Source of the DNA: Nostocoides sp.
GTDB lineage: Bacteria; Actinomycetota; Actinomycetes; Actinomycetales; Dermatophilaceae
Length of the DNA: 64,000 bases
Assembly: GCA_016702415.1 (NCBI GenBank)
Contig: JADJEA010000008.1
Location: 73,958-137,957, forward strand
Direction of reading: 5' to 3'
Below are positions 1 through 9,051 of the stretch, piece by piece. How positions within the stretch are numbered: position 1 is the first letter of the stretch; the number at the start of each line of letters is the position of its first letter. The notes below the pieces were generated by a model. It did no database searches and had not been told where the DNA came from. It saw nothing but the letters and a program-made list of their open reading frames with translations. Made by a program: the position numbers and the translations under genes.

Positions 1-1
1 C

Positions 2-1720
2 GATGTCAGCAGCGTGCATCTGCGCGCCACTCCGGACGCGGAGCCGAAGTTCACCGCCGCCAAGCGCGTCGCCTCGACCGAGGCCGACTCGTGGTGGGGG
101 GTCCCGTTGGAGATGCACAACCCGGTGATGAACTACCGGTTCCTCCTGCAAGGGGGCCCGGCGGGCTATCAGTGGCTCAACGGCACCGGCGTCCACGAGC
201 GGGACGTGCCGGACGCGGCGGACTTCCGGATCACGGCATACGACCGTCCGCCGGCCTGGAGCGACGAGGCGATCGTCTATCAGATCTTTCCCGACCGGTT
301 CGCCCGCTCCGCGGGGGCTGATGCGCGGGAGACGCCCGAGTGGGCCGTCGCGGCCTCCTGGGACACCCCGGTCGCGTGCCGTGGTCCGCTGACCGGCCGT
401 CAGCTCTATGGCGGCGATCTCGACGGGATCACCGAGCACCTCGACCACATCGCCGACCTCGGGATCACGACGATCTATCTGACCCCGGTGTTCCCCGGGC
501 GATCCAATCACCGCTATGACGCGACCACCTTCGAGGCGATCGACCCCGTCCTCGGCGGCGAGGACGCGCTGCGGCGACTGGTGCGCGCGGCGCATGCCCG
601 CGGCATACGAGTCCTGGGGGACCTGACCACCAATCACACCGGTGTCGGCCACGAGTGGTTCGCGGCCGCGCGGGCGGACGTGGACGCGCCGGAACGCGGG
701 TTCTACTTCTTCGACGGGGAGTCGTATGCCGCGTGGCTCAACGTCCCCTCCCTCCCCAAACTCGACTACGACTCGGCCGAACTGAACCGGAGGCTGTTCG
801 AGGACCCCGAGGGGGTCGTCCAGCGTTGGCTGAGCGGACCCGACGGCTTCGACGGCTGGCGCATCGACGTCGCCAATATGACTGGGCGCCATGGCATTCA
901 GGACCGCTACCACACGGTCGCGCGGCGCCTGCGCGAGGCGGCGACGCACGCCCGGCCGGACGCTTTCGTCGTCGCCGAGCACTGCCACGACACCTCCCGC
1001 GACGCCCTCGGAGACGGCTGGCACGGGGTCATGAACTACGCGGGGTTCACGCGGCCGCTATGGACCTGGCTGCGTCACCCGGGGCACGCGCCCGACTTCC
1101 TCGGGTTGCCGGTCATCGTCCCGCGCCTCGGCGGACGCGCCGTCATGGAGACGATCCGGGACTTCTCTGCGCAGATGCCGTGGGAGACGCTGACGCACAG
1201 TTTCGGCATCGTCGGCTCGCACGACACGACACGGGTCCGCAGCCTCGTCGGGGACGACTCCGGCCAGGTCGACGTCGCCGCCGGGATGCTGATGACGATG
1301 CCCGGCATCCCGATGATCACCTATGGCGACGAGATCGGCATGGAGGGGGCCTTCGGGGAGGACGGCCGACGCCCGATGCCGTGGGGCGACCAGACCGCGT
1401 GGGACGAGCGCATCCACGAGGTCTATCGCGCCCTCATCGCCGCGCGCCGGTCCTCGGTGGCGCTGCGCTCCGGCGGCCTGCGGTGGGTGTATGCCGCGGA
1501 CGACGTCCTGGTCTATCTGCGGGAGCATCGCGACGAGGTCGCCCTGGTCCATCTCGCCCGGCTCGGGCACGACCCGGTGCGGCTGCCCGCGGGCGGGTTG
1601 GCGGGGATCGAGGGTGGGCGCGCGGCATACGGGACGGGATTGTCGTTCGAGGGGGAGGACGTGGTGCTGCGCGCCACCGGGCCGCGAGTGGAGGTGTGGA
1701 CGTGGGCGCCAGACCGGTGA
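2..1720 (+). CDS. GH13 alpha-glucan hydrolase (neopullulanase/cyclomaltodextrinase or alpha-glucosidase type), 5' end outside window
   Basis: This glycoside hydrolase family 13 enzyme should cleave alpha-1,4-linked maltodextrins in the cytoplasm. The reading frame is open from base 2, so the start and probably most of an N-terminal beta-sandwich domain lie upstream; the GTG at 14 is inside the protein. The visible protein has the family blocks in order: region I (GDLTTNH), region II with the nucleophile Asp (GWRIDVAN), region III with the acid/base Glu (VVAEHCHD) and region IV (GSHDTTR). A 'DRFxR'-type block and 'LTPVF' precede them. There is no signal peptide in the visible part. It overlaps a LacI-type regulator, which fits sugar-responsive control. 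The exact substrate cannot be assigned. Confidence 0.85.
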   Translation, partial: DVSSVHLRATPDAEPKFTAAKRVASTEADSWWGVPLEMHNPVMNYRFLLQGGPAGYQWLNGTGVHERDVPDAADFRITAYDRPPAWSDEAIVYQIFPDRFARSAGADARETPEWAVAASWDTPVACRGPLTGRQLYGGDLDGITEHLDHIADLGITTIYLTPVFPGRSNHRYDATTFEAIDPVLGGEDALRRLVRAAHARGIRVLGDLTTNHTGVGHEWFAAARADVDAPERGFYFFDGESYAAWLNVPSLPKLDYDSAELNRRLFEDPEGVVQRWLSGPDGFDGWRIDVANMTGRHGIQDRYHTVARRLREAATHARPDAFVVAEHCHDTSRDALGDGWHGVMNYAGFTRPLWTWLRHPGHAPDFLGLPVIVPRLGGRAVMETIRDFSAQMPWETLTHSFGIVGSHDTTRVRSLVGDDSGQVDVAAGMLMTMPGIPMITYGDEIGMEGAFGEDGRRPMPWGDQTAWDERIHEVYRALIAARRSSVALRSGGLRWVYAADDVLVYLREHRDEVALVHLARLGHDPVRLPAGGLAGIEGGRAAYGTGLSFEGEDVVLRATGPRVEVWTWAPDR

Positions 1721-2792
1721 AAGCGGGCAAGATCGGCCTCGCGCAGGTTGCCGCGCAGGCCGACGTCAGCGAGGCGACGGTCAGCCGGGTCATCAACGGC
1801 AAGCCGGGGGTCGCTGATGCGACGCGCGCCGCGGTGCTGACGGCGATCGACGTGCTCGGCTACGAGTTGCCGCCGCGGCTGCGGCCGCGAACCGGCTCCC
1901 TGGTGGGGCTGATCGTCCCGGAGCTGACCAACCCGATCTTCCCCGCGTTCGCCCAGACGATCGAGACGGGGTTGGCCATGCGCGGGTTCACGCCGGTCCT
2001 GTGCACGCAAACGCCCGGGGGTTGCACGAGGACGTCTATGTCCAGATGCTCCTCGACCGTGGCGTCGCCGGCATCATCTGCGTCTCCGGCCAGCACGCGG
2101 ACCTCTTGGAGACGGTCGATCGCTATGTCGCCCTGACCGATCAGGGCATCCCGCTGGTCCTCGTCAACGGCTATCGCGAGGGGGTGCGGGCGGCGTTCGT
2201 CTCCAGCGACGACGACGCGGCAATCGAACTGGCGCTGCGGCATCTCATCGAGCTTGGGCATCGGCGGATCGGGCTGGCGGTCGGACAGGCGCAATATGTC
2301 CCGGTACGCGACAAGGTCGCGGCCTTCCGCCGGCTCGTGGCGGCTCAGTTGCCCGATCTCGACCCGGAGGACTTCGTCGTCACGAGCCTCTTCTCGGTCG
2401 AGGGCGGCGGCCTGGCGGCGCGGCGGCTGATCGAGCGCGGGGCGACCGCGATCATCTTCGGCTCCGACCTCATGGCCCTCGGCGCCATCCAGCAGGCACA
2501 GCGGATGGGGCTGAGCGTTCCCCAGGACCTGTCCATCGTCGGCTTTGACGACTCCCCGCTCATGGGGTTCACCCAGCCGCCGCTGACGACCTTGCGGCAG
2601 AAGGTCATGGAGATGTCCGAGGTCGTCGTCCAGGCGCTGCTCGCCCAGATCCGCGGAGACGACGACGCCCCGCCGGAATTGGTCTTCCGGCCGGAACTCG
2701 TCGTCCGGGGCTCCACGGCCCGCGTTCCCGGCAGCGGGACCGGCACGGTCGCGACGCCCGAGCGCGGGATGCCGGGGCTGGCGCTGGCCTGA
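1702..2792 (+). CDS. LacI family transcriptional regulator, frameshifted
   Basis: This is a sugar-responsive repressor of the LacI/GalR family. The N-terminal helix-turn-helix reads IGLAQVAAQADVSEATVSR, followed by the hinge and a periplasmic-binding-protein-like effector domain. The frame breaks near 2020: residues up to 'LCTQTPGG' are in one frame and the continuation 'LHEDVYVQMLLDRGVAG' is in the next. One extra G in the run at 2015-2020 joins them into a normal 363-residue protein, so a homopolymer sequencing error is likely. The GTG at 1702 is chosen because GGAGGT lies six bases upstream; GTG at 1717 would give a GTGA overlap with the hydrolase stop. It probably regulates the overlapping GH13 gene. 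Confidence 0.85.
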
Positions 2793-2804
2793 CGGCAGGT
2801 CAGG
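2789..2804. terminator. Short hairpin between convergent lacI-type gene and otsB
   Basis: CCTGAC at 2789-2794 pairs with GTCAGG at 2799-2804 across a five-base loop, and the flanking GCGC bases extend the symmetry. The stop codons of both convergent genes lie inside the stem. It has no U tract, as is common in actinobacterial terminators. Confidence 0.45.
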
Positions 2805-3655
2805 CGCGCAGGTCGGCCAGAATGTCGAGGATCTCGCGCGCCGCCACCGGATCGGCAACGCGATAGCGAGCCTGCGTTTCGCCCGGCCCGACCTTGACCC
2901 CCACGTCGGCCGGGCCCAAGAGCGCGAACACCGTCTCGTCGGTCCGGTCGTCGCCGAGATAGAGGGTCGCCTCCGCGCCGACCTCCGCAGCCAGAGCGGC
3001 CAGGGCCCCACCCTTGGTCGCCCGCGCGACCAACGCCTCGACGACGTCCTTGCCGTGGATGACGTCGACGTCGTATGCCGCGGCCGCCCCCTCCGCGGCC
3101 ACCAACGCCGCCCGCCCCAGCTCGGGGTCGAGACCGCGCGTGTGGACGACCCGGCTCATCGGCTTGGTCTCGAGGCGGCTCCCGGGATGGCGTGCGATGA
3201 CCGCTCGCAGAGCGGCGTCGAGCGCGGCGAGGGTCTCGTCCTGGGCGGGGCTCAGGTCCACGCCGACGCCCGTCGCGGACGCCTCCCCACCGGACGACTC
3301 GGGACCGCACGATTGGGGCCCGCACGATTGGGGGGGGGGGGGGGGGGACCGCGGGGGGGGGGGGGGGATCGCAGAACTCGGCCCCGTGACTGCCGTAGAG
3401 GAGGATCGCGCCGCCGGGGACCAGTCCGCTCACCGCGATCAGCGACTCCAGCGAGCGTCCGCTGACCAGCGCGACGGTGGTGCGCGGCATACCGGCGAGG
3501 CGGGTGAGGGCCGCCACGCAGCCGGGCAGCGGCCGGGAGTCGTCGGGGTCGTCCACCAGGGGGGCCAGGACGCCGTCGAAGTCGCTGGCGAGGAGGACGC
3601 GGTCGCGCGCGGCATACGCCTCCAAGGCGGCCCGCAGCGGCGGGGGCACCGTCAT
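2800..3655 (-). CDS. otsB: Trehalose-6-phosphate phosphatase (OtsB), disrupted by poly-G tracts
   Basis: OtsB dephosphorylates trehalose 6-phosphate to trehalose, the second step of the OtsAB pathway. It is a HAD-superfamily enzyme: the N-terminal part has the nucleophile motif 'LLASDFDGVLAP' and 'VALVSGRS', and the C-terminal part has 'HGKDVVEALVARATKGGAL' and the metal-binding 'YLGDDRTDE'. The two parts are in different frames, separated by G runs at 3330-3347 and 3353-3367 (C on the coding strand). The distance between start and stop is not a multiple of three. The ATG at 3655 overlaps the otsA stop as ATGA, which indicates translational coupling. Either the tracts are sequence errors or the gene is genuinely off or phase-variable. 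Confidence 0.85.
3330..3367. repeat. Two long poly-G tracts inside otsB
   Basis: A run of 18 G at 3330-3347 and a run of 15 G at 3353-3367 are separated by only five bases. They follow two direct copies of a CCGCACGATTGGGG-like unit (3306-3319 and 3319-3333). They replace the expected sequence between the GSHGAEF block and the DLSP block of OtsB and break the frame. Confidence 0.85.
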
Positions 3656-5100
3656 CGAGCGGCATCCGCCGGGGACGGTGCCGACTCGAGGGCGGCGAGG
3701 AAGGTGCGCGACCACGCCTGGACGTCGTGCTCGGCGACGATGGCCCGCAACGCCCGCATCCGCGAACGCCGGGTGCGCCGGTCGGCGCGGATCGCCTCGG
3801 CCATGCGCCCTTTGAGGCCCTCGATGTCGTGCGGATTGCAGATGTATGCCGTGTTTCGCCTCCCCGCCAGGGCGGCGAACTCCTGATAGGCCCCGGTGAA
3901 CTCGGACAGCACCAGCGCGCCGTCTTCATCGCCGCGGCACGTGACATATTCCTTGGCGACGAGGTTCATCCCGTCGCGGAGGGGGGTCACCAGCATGACG
4001 TCGGCCGCCTGATAGAGCGCGGCCATCTCCTCGCGGTCGTAGGTGTGGTGGAGATACTCCACAGCGGCGGACCCGATCGCGGCATACTGCCCGTTGATCC
4101 GGCCGACGGTGCGCTCGACCTCGGTGCGCAGCTCGCGATAGGCCGCGACCCGCTCCCGCGACGGGGTCGCGACCTGGACGAGGACGACGTCCGGGGGCCG
4201 GATGACGTTGTCACGCAAGAGTTCCTCGTAGGCCTTCAGGCGGTGGCGGATGCCCTTGGTGTAGTCGAGGCGGTCGATGCCGAGGAGCACCTTGCGGGGG
4301 TTGCCGAGGGAAGCGCGGATCTCGCGGGCGCGCTGGCGCACTGCCGGGGTGCGCGCGAGGGCGTCCAGTCCGGCCGCGTCGATGGAGATGGGGACCGACG
4401 CCGCGCGGACGAGGCGACCGCCGTCCGGGTCCTTGGTGCGCACGAGCTGGCCTCGCGTGGTCAGGCCGGCGAGGCGGCGGCAGGCCCGGACGAAGTTCTC
4501 GGCATCCGGCGTCCGCTGGAAGCCCAGGAAGTCGGCCCCGAGGAGCCCCTCGAGGATGTCGCGCCGCCACGGGAGCTGGGCGAAGAGCTCCACCGGGGGG
4601 AACGGGATGTGGTTGAACCACCCGATGCGCACGTCGGGCCGCTGGGCGCGGACGTACTTCGGGACGAGTTGGAGCTGGTAATCGTGGATCCACACCATCG
4701 CATCCGGGGCGGCCACCTCGCAGACCCGGTCGGCGAAACGGCGGTTGACCTCGTCATACGCCGTCCACCAGGCGCGATGGAAGCTGGCCGGGACGATGAC
4801 GTCGTGATAGATCGGCCAGAGAGTGTCATTGCTGAAGCCCTCGTAGTAGAGAGCGATCTCCGCGTCCGTCAGGGGTACGGGGACGAGTCGGAGATCTCCC
4901 TCCGTGAAGGGTTCCGGGGCGGTTCCGGCGTCGCCGGCCCAACCCACCCACGCGCCGGTCCGGTCGCGCATGGCCGCGTCCATGGCCGTGACCAGACCCC
5001 CGGGGCTGCGCCTCCAGGAGCGAGTGCCGTCAGGGGCCGTCACCTGGTCGACCGGGAGGCGGTTGGCGGCGATCACCAGGCCATAGCGATCGGTCCTCAC
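3652..5100 (-). CDS. otsA: Trehalose-6-phosphate synthase (OtsA)
   Basis: OtsA is a GT20 glycosyltransferase that joins a nucleotide-activated glucose to glucose 6-phosphate to make trehalose 6-phosphate. The 482-residue protein has the family landmarks 'RSPGGLVTAMD', 'HDYQLQLVPKYVR', the phosphate-binding 'IDRLDYTKGI' and 'PLRDGMNLVAKEYV'. The GTG at 5100 is preferred to upstream ATG codons because it starts just before 'RYGLVIAANRLP', where family members begin. It also lies seven bases downstream of a TAAACT -10 box with no Shine-Dalgarno, which suggests a leaderless message. It is translationally coupled to otsB. Trehalose serves as an osmolyte and glycolipid precursor. Confidence 0.95.
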   Translation of the reverse strand: MRTDRYGLVIAANRLPVDQVTAPDGTRSWRRSPGGLVTAMDAAMRDRTGAWVGWAGDAGTAPEPFTEGDLRLVPVPLTDAEIALYYEGFSNDTLWPIYHDVIVPASFHRAWWTAYDEVNRRFADRVCEVAAPDAMVWIHDYQLQLVPKYVRAQRPDVRIGWFNHIPFPPVELFAQLPWRRDILEGLLGADFLGFQRTPDAENFVRACRRLAGLTTRGQLVRTKDPDGGRLVRAASVPISIDAAGLDALARTPAVRQRAREIRASLGNPRKVLLGIDRLDYTKGIRHRLKAYEELLRDNVIRPPDVVLVQVATPSRERVAAYRELRTEVERTVGRINGQYAAIGSAAVEYLHHTYDREEMAALYQAADVMLVTPLRDGMNLVAKEYVTCRGDEDGALVLSEFTGAYQEFAALAGRRNTAYICNPHDIEGLKGRMAEAIRADRRTRRSRMRALRAIVAEHDVQAWSRTFLAALESAPSPADAAR

Positions 5101-5107
5101 TTTGTCA

Positions 5108-5113
5108 AGTTTA
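5108..5113 (-). promoter_or_regulatory. -10 box for leaderless otsA
   Basis: On the minus strand TAAACT lies seven bases before the chosen GTG. This matches the TAnnnT -10 pattern and the spacing expected when transcription starts at the start codon. Confidence 0.45.
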
Positions 5114-5213
5114 CGACGGGCTCCCGTTCCGTATGCCGCCTGCCTCCCAGGATGCCCGTCACATGTCGTGCGCATTGCCCTCGCCGCGTCGGCCCGGGCG
5201 AGGGCGAGCGCAC

Positions 5214-5241
5214 GGGCGAGGGCGAGGGCGAGGGGGCGGGG
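5214..5241 (+). other. Potential G-quadruplex in the otsA/CBS intergenic region
   Basis: Five G tracts of three to five bases are separated by CGA, CGA, CGA and C. This meets the usual G3+N1-7 pattern for a four-layer-capable quadruplex. A further GGGCGAGGG lies just upstream. It sits about 115 bases upstream of otsA, between the divergent otsA and CBS genes. Confidence 0.5.
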
Positions 5242-5330
5242 CCAGGCAGTCTCCCGTGTGCAGAGTCCGGTGAGCCGAGTCCGGTGAAGGAGATCGGGCG
5301 ACTTCCCTGGCGGGGGCGGCAGACAGCAGA

Positions 5331-5336
5331 TACGGT
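5331..5336 (+). promoter_or_regulatory. -10 box for leaderless CBS gene
   Basis: TACGGT lies six bases before the ATG at 5343, and there is no Shine-Dalgarno sequence. Confidence 0.35.
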
Positions 5337-5342
5337 CGTCCC

Positions 5343-5771
5343 ATGAAGATCTCGGACGTGGTGCGCCAGAAGGGCGCGATGGTGGTCACGATCGTCCCCG
5401 AGGCCAGTGTGACGGACCTATTGGCCCTCCTCGCCGAGCACCGGATCGGTGCCGTCGTCGTCAGCGGCGATGGCCATGCGGTCGACGGGATTGTCAGCGA
5501 GCGCGACATCGTGCGGCACCTCCATTCGCAAGGCGCCGACGTCCTCGCCGGTCCGGTGTCGGCGATCATGACGTCCGAGGTCCGCACGGCGACCCCCGAT
5601 CACAGCCTCGATGATGTCGAGACGGCGATGACCGACCACCGAATCCGGCACGTCCCCGTGCTGATCGACGGTCACCTTGCCGCGATCGTCAGCATCGGCG
5701 ACGTCGTCAAGAACCGCATCTCGGCGCTGCAGGCCGAACGCGACCAGTTGGTGACCTATATCCAGTCCTGA
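5343..5771 (+). CDS. Tandem CBS-domain protein
   Basis: This 142-residue protein is made almost entirely of two CBS domains (about residues 8-62 and 72-130), forming a Bateman module that binds adenine nucleotides. Diagnostic segments are 'GAVVVSGDG', 'GIVSERDIVR' and 'IRHVPVLIDG...GDVVKNRI'. Stand-alone actinobacterial CBS proteins of this size are often linked to stress or energy sensing, but no partner is fused here. The gene is divergent from otsA and followed by a 175-base gap before the kinase gene. The specific target is unknown. Confidence 0.9.
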   Translation: MKISDVVRQKGAMVVTIVPEASVTDLLALLAEHRIGAVVVSGDGHAVDGIVSERDIVRHLHSQGADVLAGPVSAIMTSEVRTATPDHSLDDVETAMTDHRIRHVPVLIDGHLAAIVSIGDVVKNRISALQAERDQLVTYIQS

Positions 5772-5933
5772 CCGGCGGGTCACCCAGACCTGATCGATCG
5801 GGCTGATCGGTGGGCGCTGATCGGTCGCCGTTGTGGTCGGCAAGGGTCGTTTGAGGGACTGCGGGCTGAGGGAATGCGGGCTCGCGGGCGACTGAGGGGT
5901 CGCAGTGACGAGGCCTGGCGGGTCTCGATGACT

Positions 5934-5939
5934 TACCGT
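5934..5939 (+). promoter_or_regulatory. -10 box for leaderless kinase gene
   Basis: TACCGT lies seven bases before the ATG at 5947, and no Shine-Dalgarno is present, so the transcript probably starts at or next to the initiation codon. Confidence 0.4.
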
Positions 5940-5946
5940 TGACGCC

Positions 5947-7701
5947 ATGACGGACGTTGCGCTCGGGGGCGGGCCCCGGGGCGAGTCGCCGGGCTCCGCG
6001 GGCCTGACGGAGTTCACGACGATCGGCGGATACCGGCTCGTCCAGCAACTCGGCGAGGGCGGCATGGGGGTCGTCCACCTCGCCCTCGACCGAAGCGGCC
6101 GCGCGGTCGCGATCAAGGTGCTGCGGCCCCATGTCGCCGCCGACCCCGCCGCCCGGACCCGGCTGGCTCGCGAGGTCGAGACGTTGAGCCGGATCCGCCA
6201 CCCCAATGTCGCCGGGATCATCGACCACGACGTCGAAGGTCCCCGGCCCTTCATCGTCACCCGCTATATCGCCGGCCCGTCGCTCGACCAGGTCGTCGAC
6301 GCCCACGGCAAGCTCTCCGGACCCGCGCTGCTTCAACTCGGTCGCGGCCTGGCCCAGGCGCTGCACGCGATCCACGGGGCCGGAGTCGTCCACCGGGACG
6401 TCAAACCCGGCAATGTCCTTCTCCTCGACGGTGAGCCCGTCCTGATCGACTTCGGCATCGCCCACATCGCCGACGACGAGCGCCTCACCCGCACCGGCCT
6501 GGTTATGGGTACCCCGGGCTATCTCTCGCCCGAGATCATCGAGGGCGCCGAGGTCAGCGAATCGACCGACTGGTGGGGCTGGGCCGTCACCCTGGGGTTC
6601 GCCGCCGCCGGGCGCGCGCCCTTCGGGCGAGGCTCGATGGAGGCGGTGCTGGCGCGGGTCGTGCGCGGGGACGCCGACCTCACCGGTGTCGACCCGGGGC
6701 TGGTGCCTCTCCTGGACGCCGCCCTCTCGCCCTACCCCGAGGACCGCCCCACCGATGGGGAGATCCTCACCGCGCTGGAGACGTATGCCGAGGGCGGCCA
6801 GGTCACCGACGTCCTGCGCGCCGTGCCTCGCCGTGAGGACCCCCCCGCGGGTCCTGCAGCCACGCGGCCGATCCCGCCGGCGCCCACCGCTGTCCTGCCC
6901 CCGGTCGAGGCCGCCCGCGCGGCCCGCCCCACGACATACCCGATCCCCGGCTCTGTCCGCCCCGCGGCCGAGCCCGCCCGTGCGGCCCGCCCCGCGTACC
7001 CGCCTCCCAATGGCCCAGGCGCCCTCGACCCAGTGCCCCCGCCGCAGGCGCTCGTCCCCGGACCGCCGCGACCGCCCATGGCGGGCGACCCGCGGATCGG
7101 GCGGGCGATGCGGACCGGGACGCTCGCGGCGCTCGGGCTCCTCCTGGTGGTGGTGGGGGCGGCATACCCCGTCCTGGCGGTGACGCTCGCCCTGCTCTGG
7201 TCGGTCGTCGCCCGCACGGCGGAACGGTCGGTGACCGCGACGGTGTTGCGGCGCCACCACCGAGGGGTGCGCCCGGGCGACTCGGCGCGCGCGATCGCCG
7301 CCGGCCCACTCCATCTCGTCACCGGCCTCGTCGCCGCGGCGGCCGCGGCCATCGTCCCCGCCATCGTCGGCTGCGGCGGGCTCTTCGCCGCCTTGCTCGT
7401 CCTGCGTGCGCTGACGCACCTGGGTGAGCGCACCACATACCAGATCGCCCTGGCGGCGGGGATGCTCCTGGCGATCGTCTCGGCGTGGTGGGGACCCGGC
7501 GGAACCGGGCTGCGCCGGGGCAGCCGCAGCCTCGCCCGCGGCATTGCACCCACCCCCGGTGCGGCCCAGTTCTCTGCCGGCATCTTCATCGCCGTCGCGG
7601 CCGGGCTGGTGCTCTTCATGCGCCTCCGCACGGGTATGCCGATCTGGACCCCCTGGACGCAACCCCCCGGGATCCTGTCCTCACTCGATCTGACCGGTTA
7701 G
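5947..7701 (+). CDS. Membrane Ser/Thr protein kinase (PknB-type catalytic domain)
   Basis: This 584-residue protein has a complete Hanks-type kinase domain: glycine loop 'LGEGGMGVVHLA' near residue 35, ATP-binding Lys57 in 'VAIKVLR', catalytic 'HRDVKPGN' with Asp151, 'DFG' at 168-170, and 'GTPGYLSPE'. A Pro/Ala-rich linker (about 280-375) leads to a C-terminal region with several hydrophobic segments (about 380-420, 450-490, 500-520, 545-565). It lacks PASTA repeats and the usual single transmembrane helix, so it is not a canonical PknB. It may be integral-membrane through a multi-pass C-terminus. The neighbouring YihY/BrkB gene could be cotranscribed. Confidence 0.9.
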   Translation: MTDVALGGGPRGESPGSAGLTEFTTIGGYRLVQQLGEGGMGVVHLALDRSGRAVAIKVLRPHVAADPAARTRLAREVETLSRIRHPNVAGIIDHDVEGPRPFIVTRYIAGPSLDQVVDAHGKLSGPALLQLGRGLAQALHAIHGAGVVHRDVKPGNVLLLDGEPVLIDFGIAHIADDERLTRTGLVMGTPGYLSPEIIEGAEVSESTDWWGWAVTLGFAAAGRAPFGRGSMEAVLARVVRGDADLTGVDPGLVPLLDAALSPYPEDRPTDGEILTALETYAEGGQVTDVLRAVPRREDPPAGPAATRPIPPAPTAVLPPVEAARAARPTTYPIPGSVRPAAEPARAARPAYPPPNGPGALDPVPPPQALVPGPPRPPMAGDPRIGRAMRTGTLAALGLLLVVVGAAYPVLAVTLALLWSVVARTAERSVTATVLRRHHRGVRPGDSARAIAAGPLHLVTGLVAAAAAAIVPAIVGCGGLFAALLVLRALTHLGERTTYQIALAAGMLLAIVSAWWGPGGTGLRRGSRSLARGIAPTPGAAQFSAGIFIAVAAGLVLFMRLRTGMPIWTPWTQPPGILSSLDLTG

Positions 7702-7770
7702 CGCCCTGCGACCCGGCCGCGCCGCGGGGTCGCACCGCGCCACCGCTGGTCGCAGGGCAAGATAGGCGCC

Positions 7771-8784
7771 GTGGGCGTCGTGGACTGGGTGGACCGGCAG
7801 CAACGGCGCTACCGGGTGCTCGGTTATCCCATCGCGGTGATCTACAAGTTCTTCGACGACGCCGGCGGCTATCTCGCGGCGATGCTCGCCTATTACGCCT
7901 TCGTCAGCCTTTTCCCTTCCCTGCTGCTGCTCGCGACCATCCTCTCGATCGTCCTGCGCAACCGACCGGACCTCCAGGCCGAGATCATCTCCTCGGCGCT
8001 GTCGTCCGTGCCCGTCATCGGTCAGCAGCTCGGCGACCCGAGGTCCCTCAGCGGCGGGACGGTCGGCGTCGTCGTCGGGATCGCGTTCGCCCTCTATGGC
8101 GGGCTCGGTGTGGGCAACGCCCTGCAATACGCGATGAACACCATCTGGGGGGTCGAGCGCAATAGCCGCCCCAACCCGCTCATGGCCCGCGTCCGCAGTC
8201 TCCTCCTCGTCTTCACCGCCGGTCTGGCGGTGTTGGCGACGACGGCGATCGCGACGATCAGCTCGACCTATAGCGGCTGGCCGCGCACCATCCGCGTCGT
8301 CGTGCTCGTGCTGACCTTCCTGATCAACACCGGAATCTTCCTGCTCGCCTTCCGGGTCGGGGCGGGGCGACCGCGGCGCCGCCACCAGTTGCCCGGCGCG
8401 ATCGTCGCCGCCCTCGGGTGGCACGCGCTCCAGAACTACGGCTTGCTCTATGTCGGGCGCGTCATCCGGCGGACCTCGACGTCCACGTCCAATGGCGTGG
8501 TCGCCTTCGTCATCGGGTTGATCTCGTTCTTCTATCTCGCTGCCGTGCTCGTGGTGCTGTGCGCCGAAATCAATGTCGTCGCGGCCAACCGGCTCTATCC
8601 GCGGGCCCTGCTGACGCCGTTCACCGACAATGTCCGCCTCACCGACGCCGACGTCCGGGCGTATGCCGCGCAGGCCCGCACGATGCGGACCAAGGCCTAC
8701 GAGGTCATCGACGTGACCTTCCACCGGGAGGATGCCGCGCAGGCGGGGCAAATCGTCGACCCGACCCCGCCGCGGCCCACGTGA
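7771..8784 (+). CDS. YihY/virulence factor BrkB family membrane protein
   Basis: This 337-residue multi-pass membrane protein belongs to the YihY/BrkB family, whose biochemical role is not settled. The family-typical start 'KFFDDAGGYLAAMLAYYAFVSLFP' is followed by several hydrophobic helices, including segments near residues 110-130, 145-170, 180-195 and 240-270. The C-terminal tail is hydrophilic. It starts at GTG 7771, 69 bases after the kinase, and no clear Shine-Dalgarno is visible. Confidence 0.88.
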   Translation: MGVVDWVDRQQRRYRVLGYPIAVIYKFFDDAGGYLAAMLAYYAFVSLFPSLLLLATILSIVLRNRPDLQAEIISSALSSVPVIGQQLGDPRSLSGGTVGVVVGIAFALYGGLGVGNALQYAMNTIWGVERNSRPNPLMARVRSLLLVFTAGLAVLATTAIATISSTYSGWPRTIRVVVLVLTFLINTGIFLLAFRVGAGRPRRRHQLPGAIVAALGWHALQNYGLLYVGRVIRRTSTSTSNGVVAFVIGLISFFYLAAVLVVLCAEINVVAANRLYPRALLTPFTDNVRLTDADVRAYAAQARTMRTKAYEVIDVTFHREDAAQAGQIVDPTPPRPT

Positions 8785-8981
8785 GTGCGTCGTGGTCGGC
8801 GAGAGCGTCTCGGGCGAGAGGTTCGGTGCGAGGATTTCGGGTGGAGGATCACACCTCCCGGCCGGCTGGCGCGCTCGTGCCGTCTGCTATCAGAACGTCG
8901 TGACACAGCGTGAGGGTCGTCCCGCCGCCGCCGCGTGGTTCCGGTGGGCGGAACGACAGGGGGGCCAGTGTTGGGGGGAAA

Positions 8982-9005
8982 CGAGGTTAGGTTACCCTAA
9001 CCTCG
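8982..9005. promoter_or_regulatory. DtxR/IdeR-type iron box upstream of feoA
   Basis: A 24-bp nearly perfect palindrome has arms CGAGGTTAGG and CCTAACCTCG around TTAC, with only two mismatched positions. It closely resembles the DtxR/IdeR consensus TTAGGTTAGSCTAACCTAA and ends about 46 bases before feoA. Iron-loaded DtxR/IdeR would repress the feo operon. The rest of the 8785-9051 gap shows no gene. Confidence 0.85.
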
Positions 9006-9051
9006 TCGGCCTGGAGCGGCCGGGGATCGGCTCAGCGGGAAGGAGAGGTGC

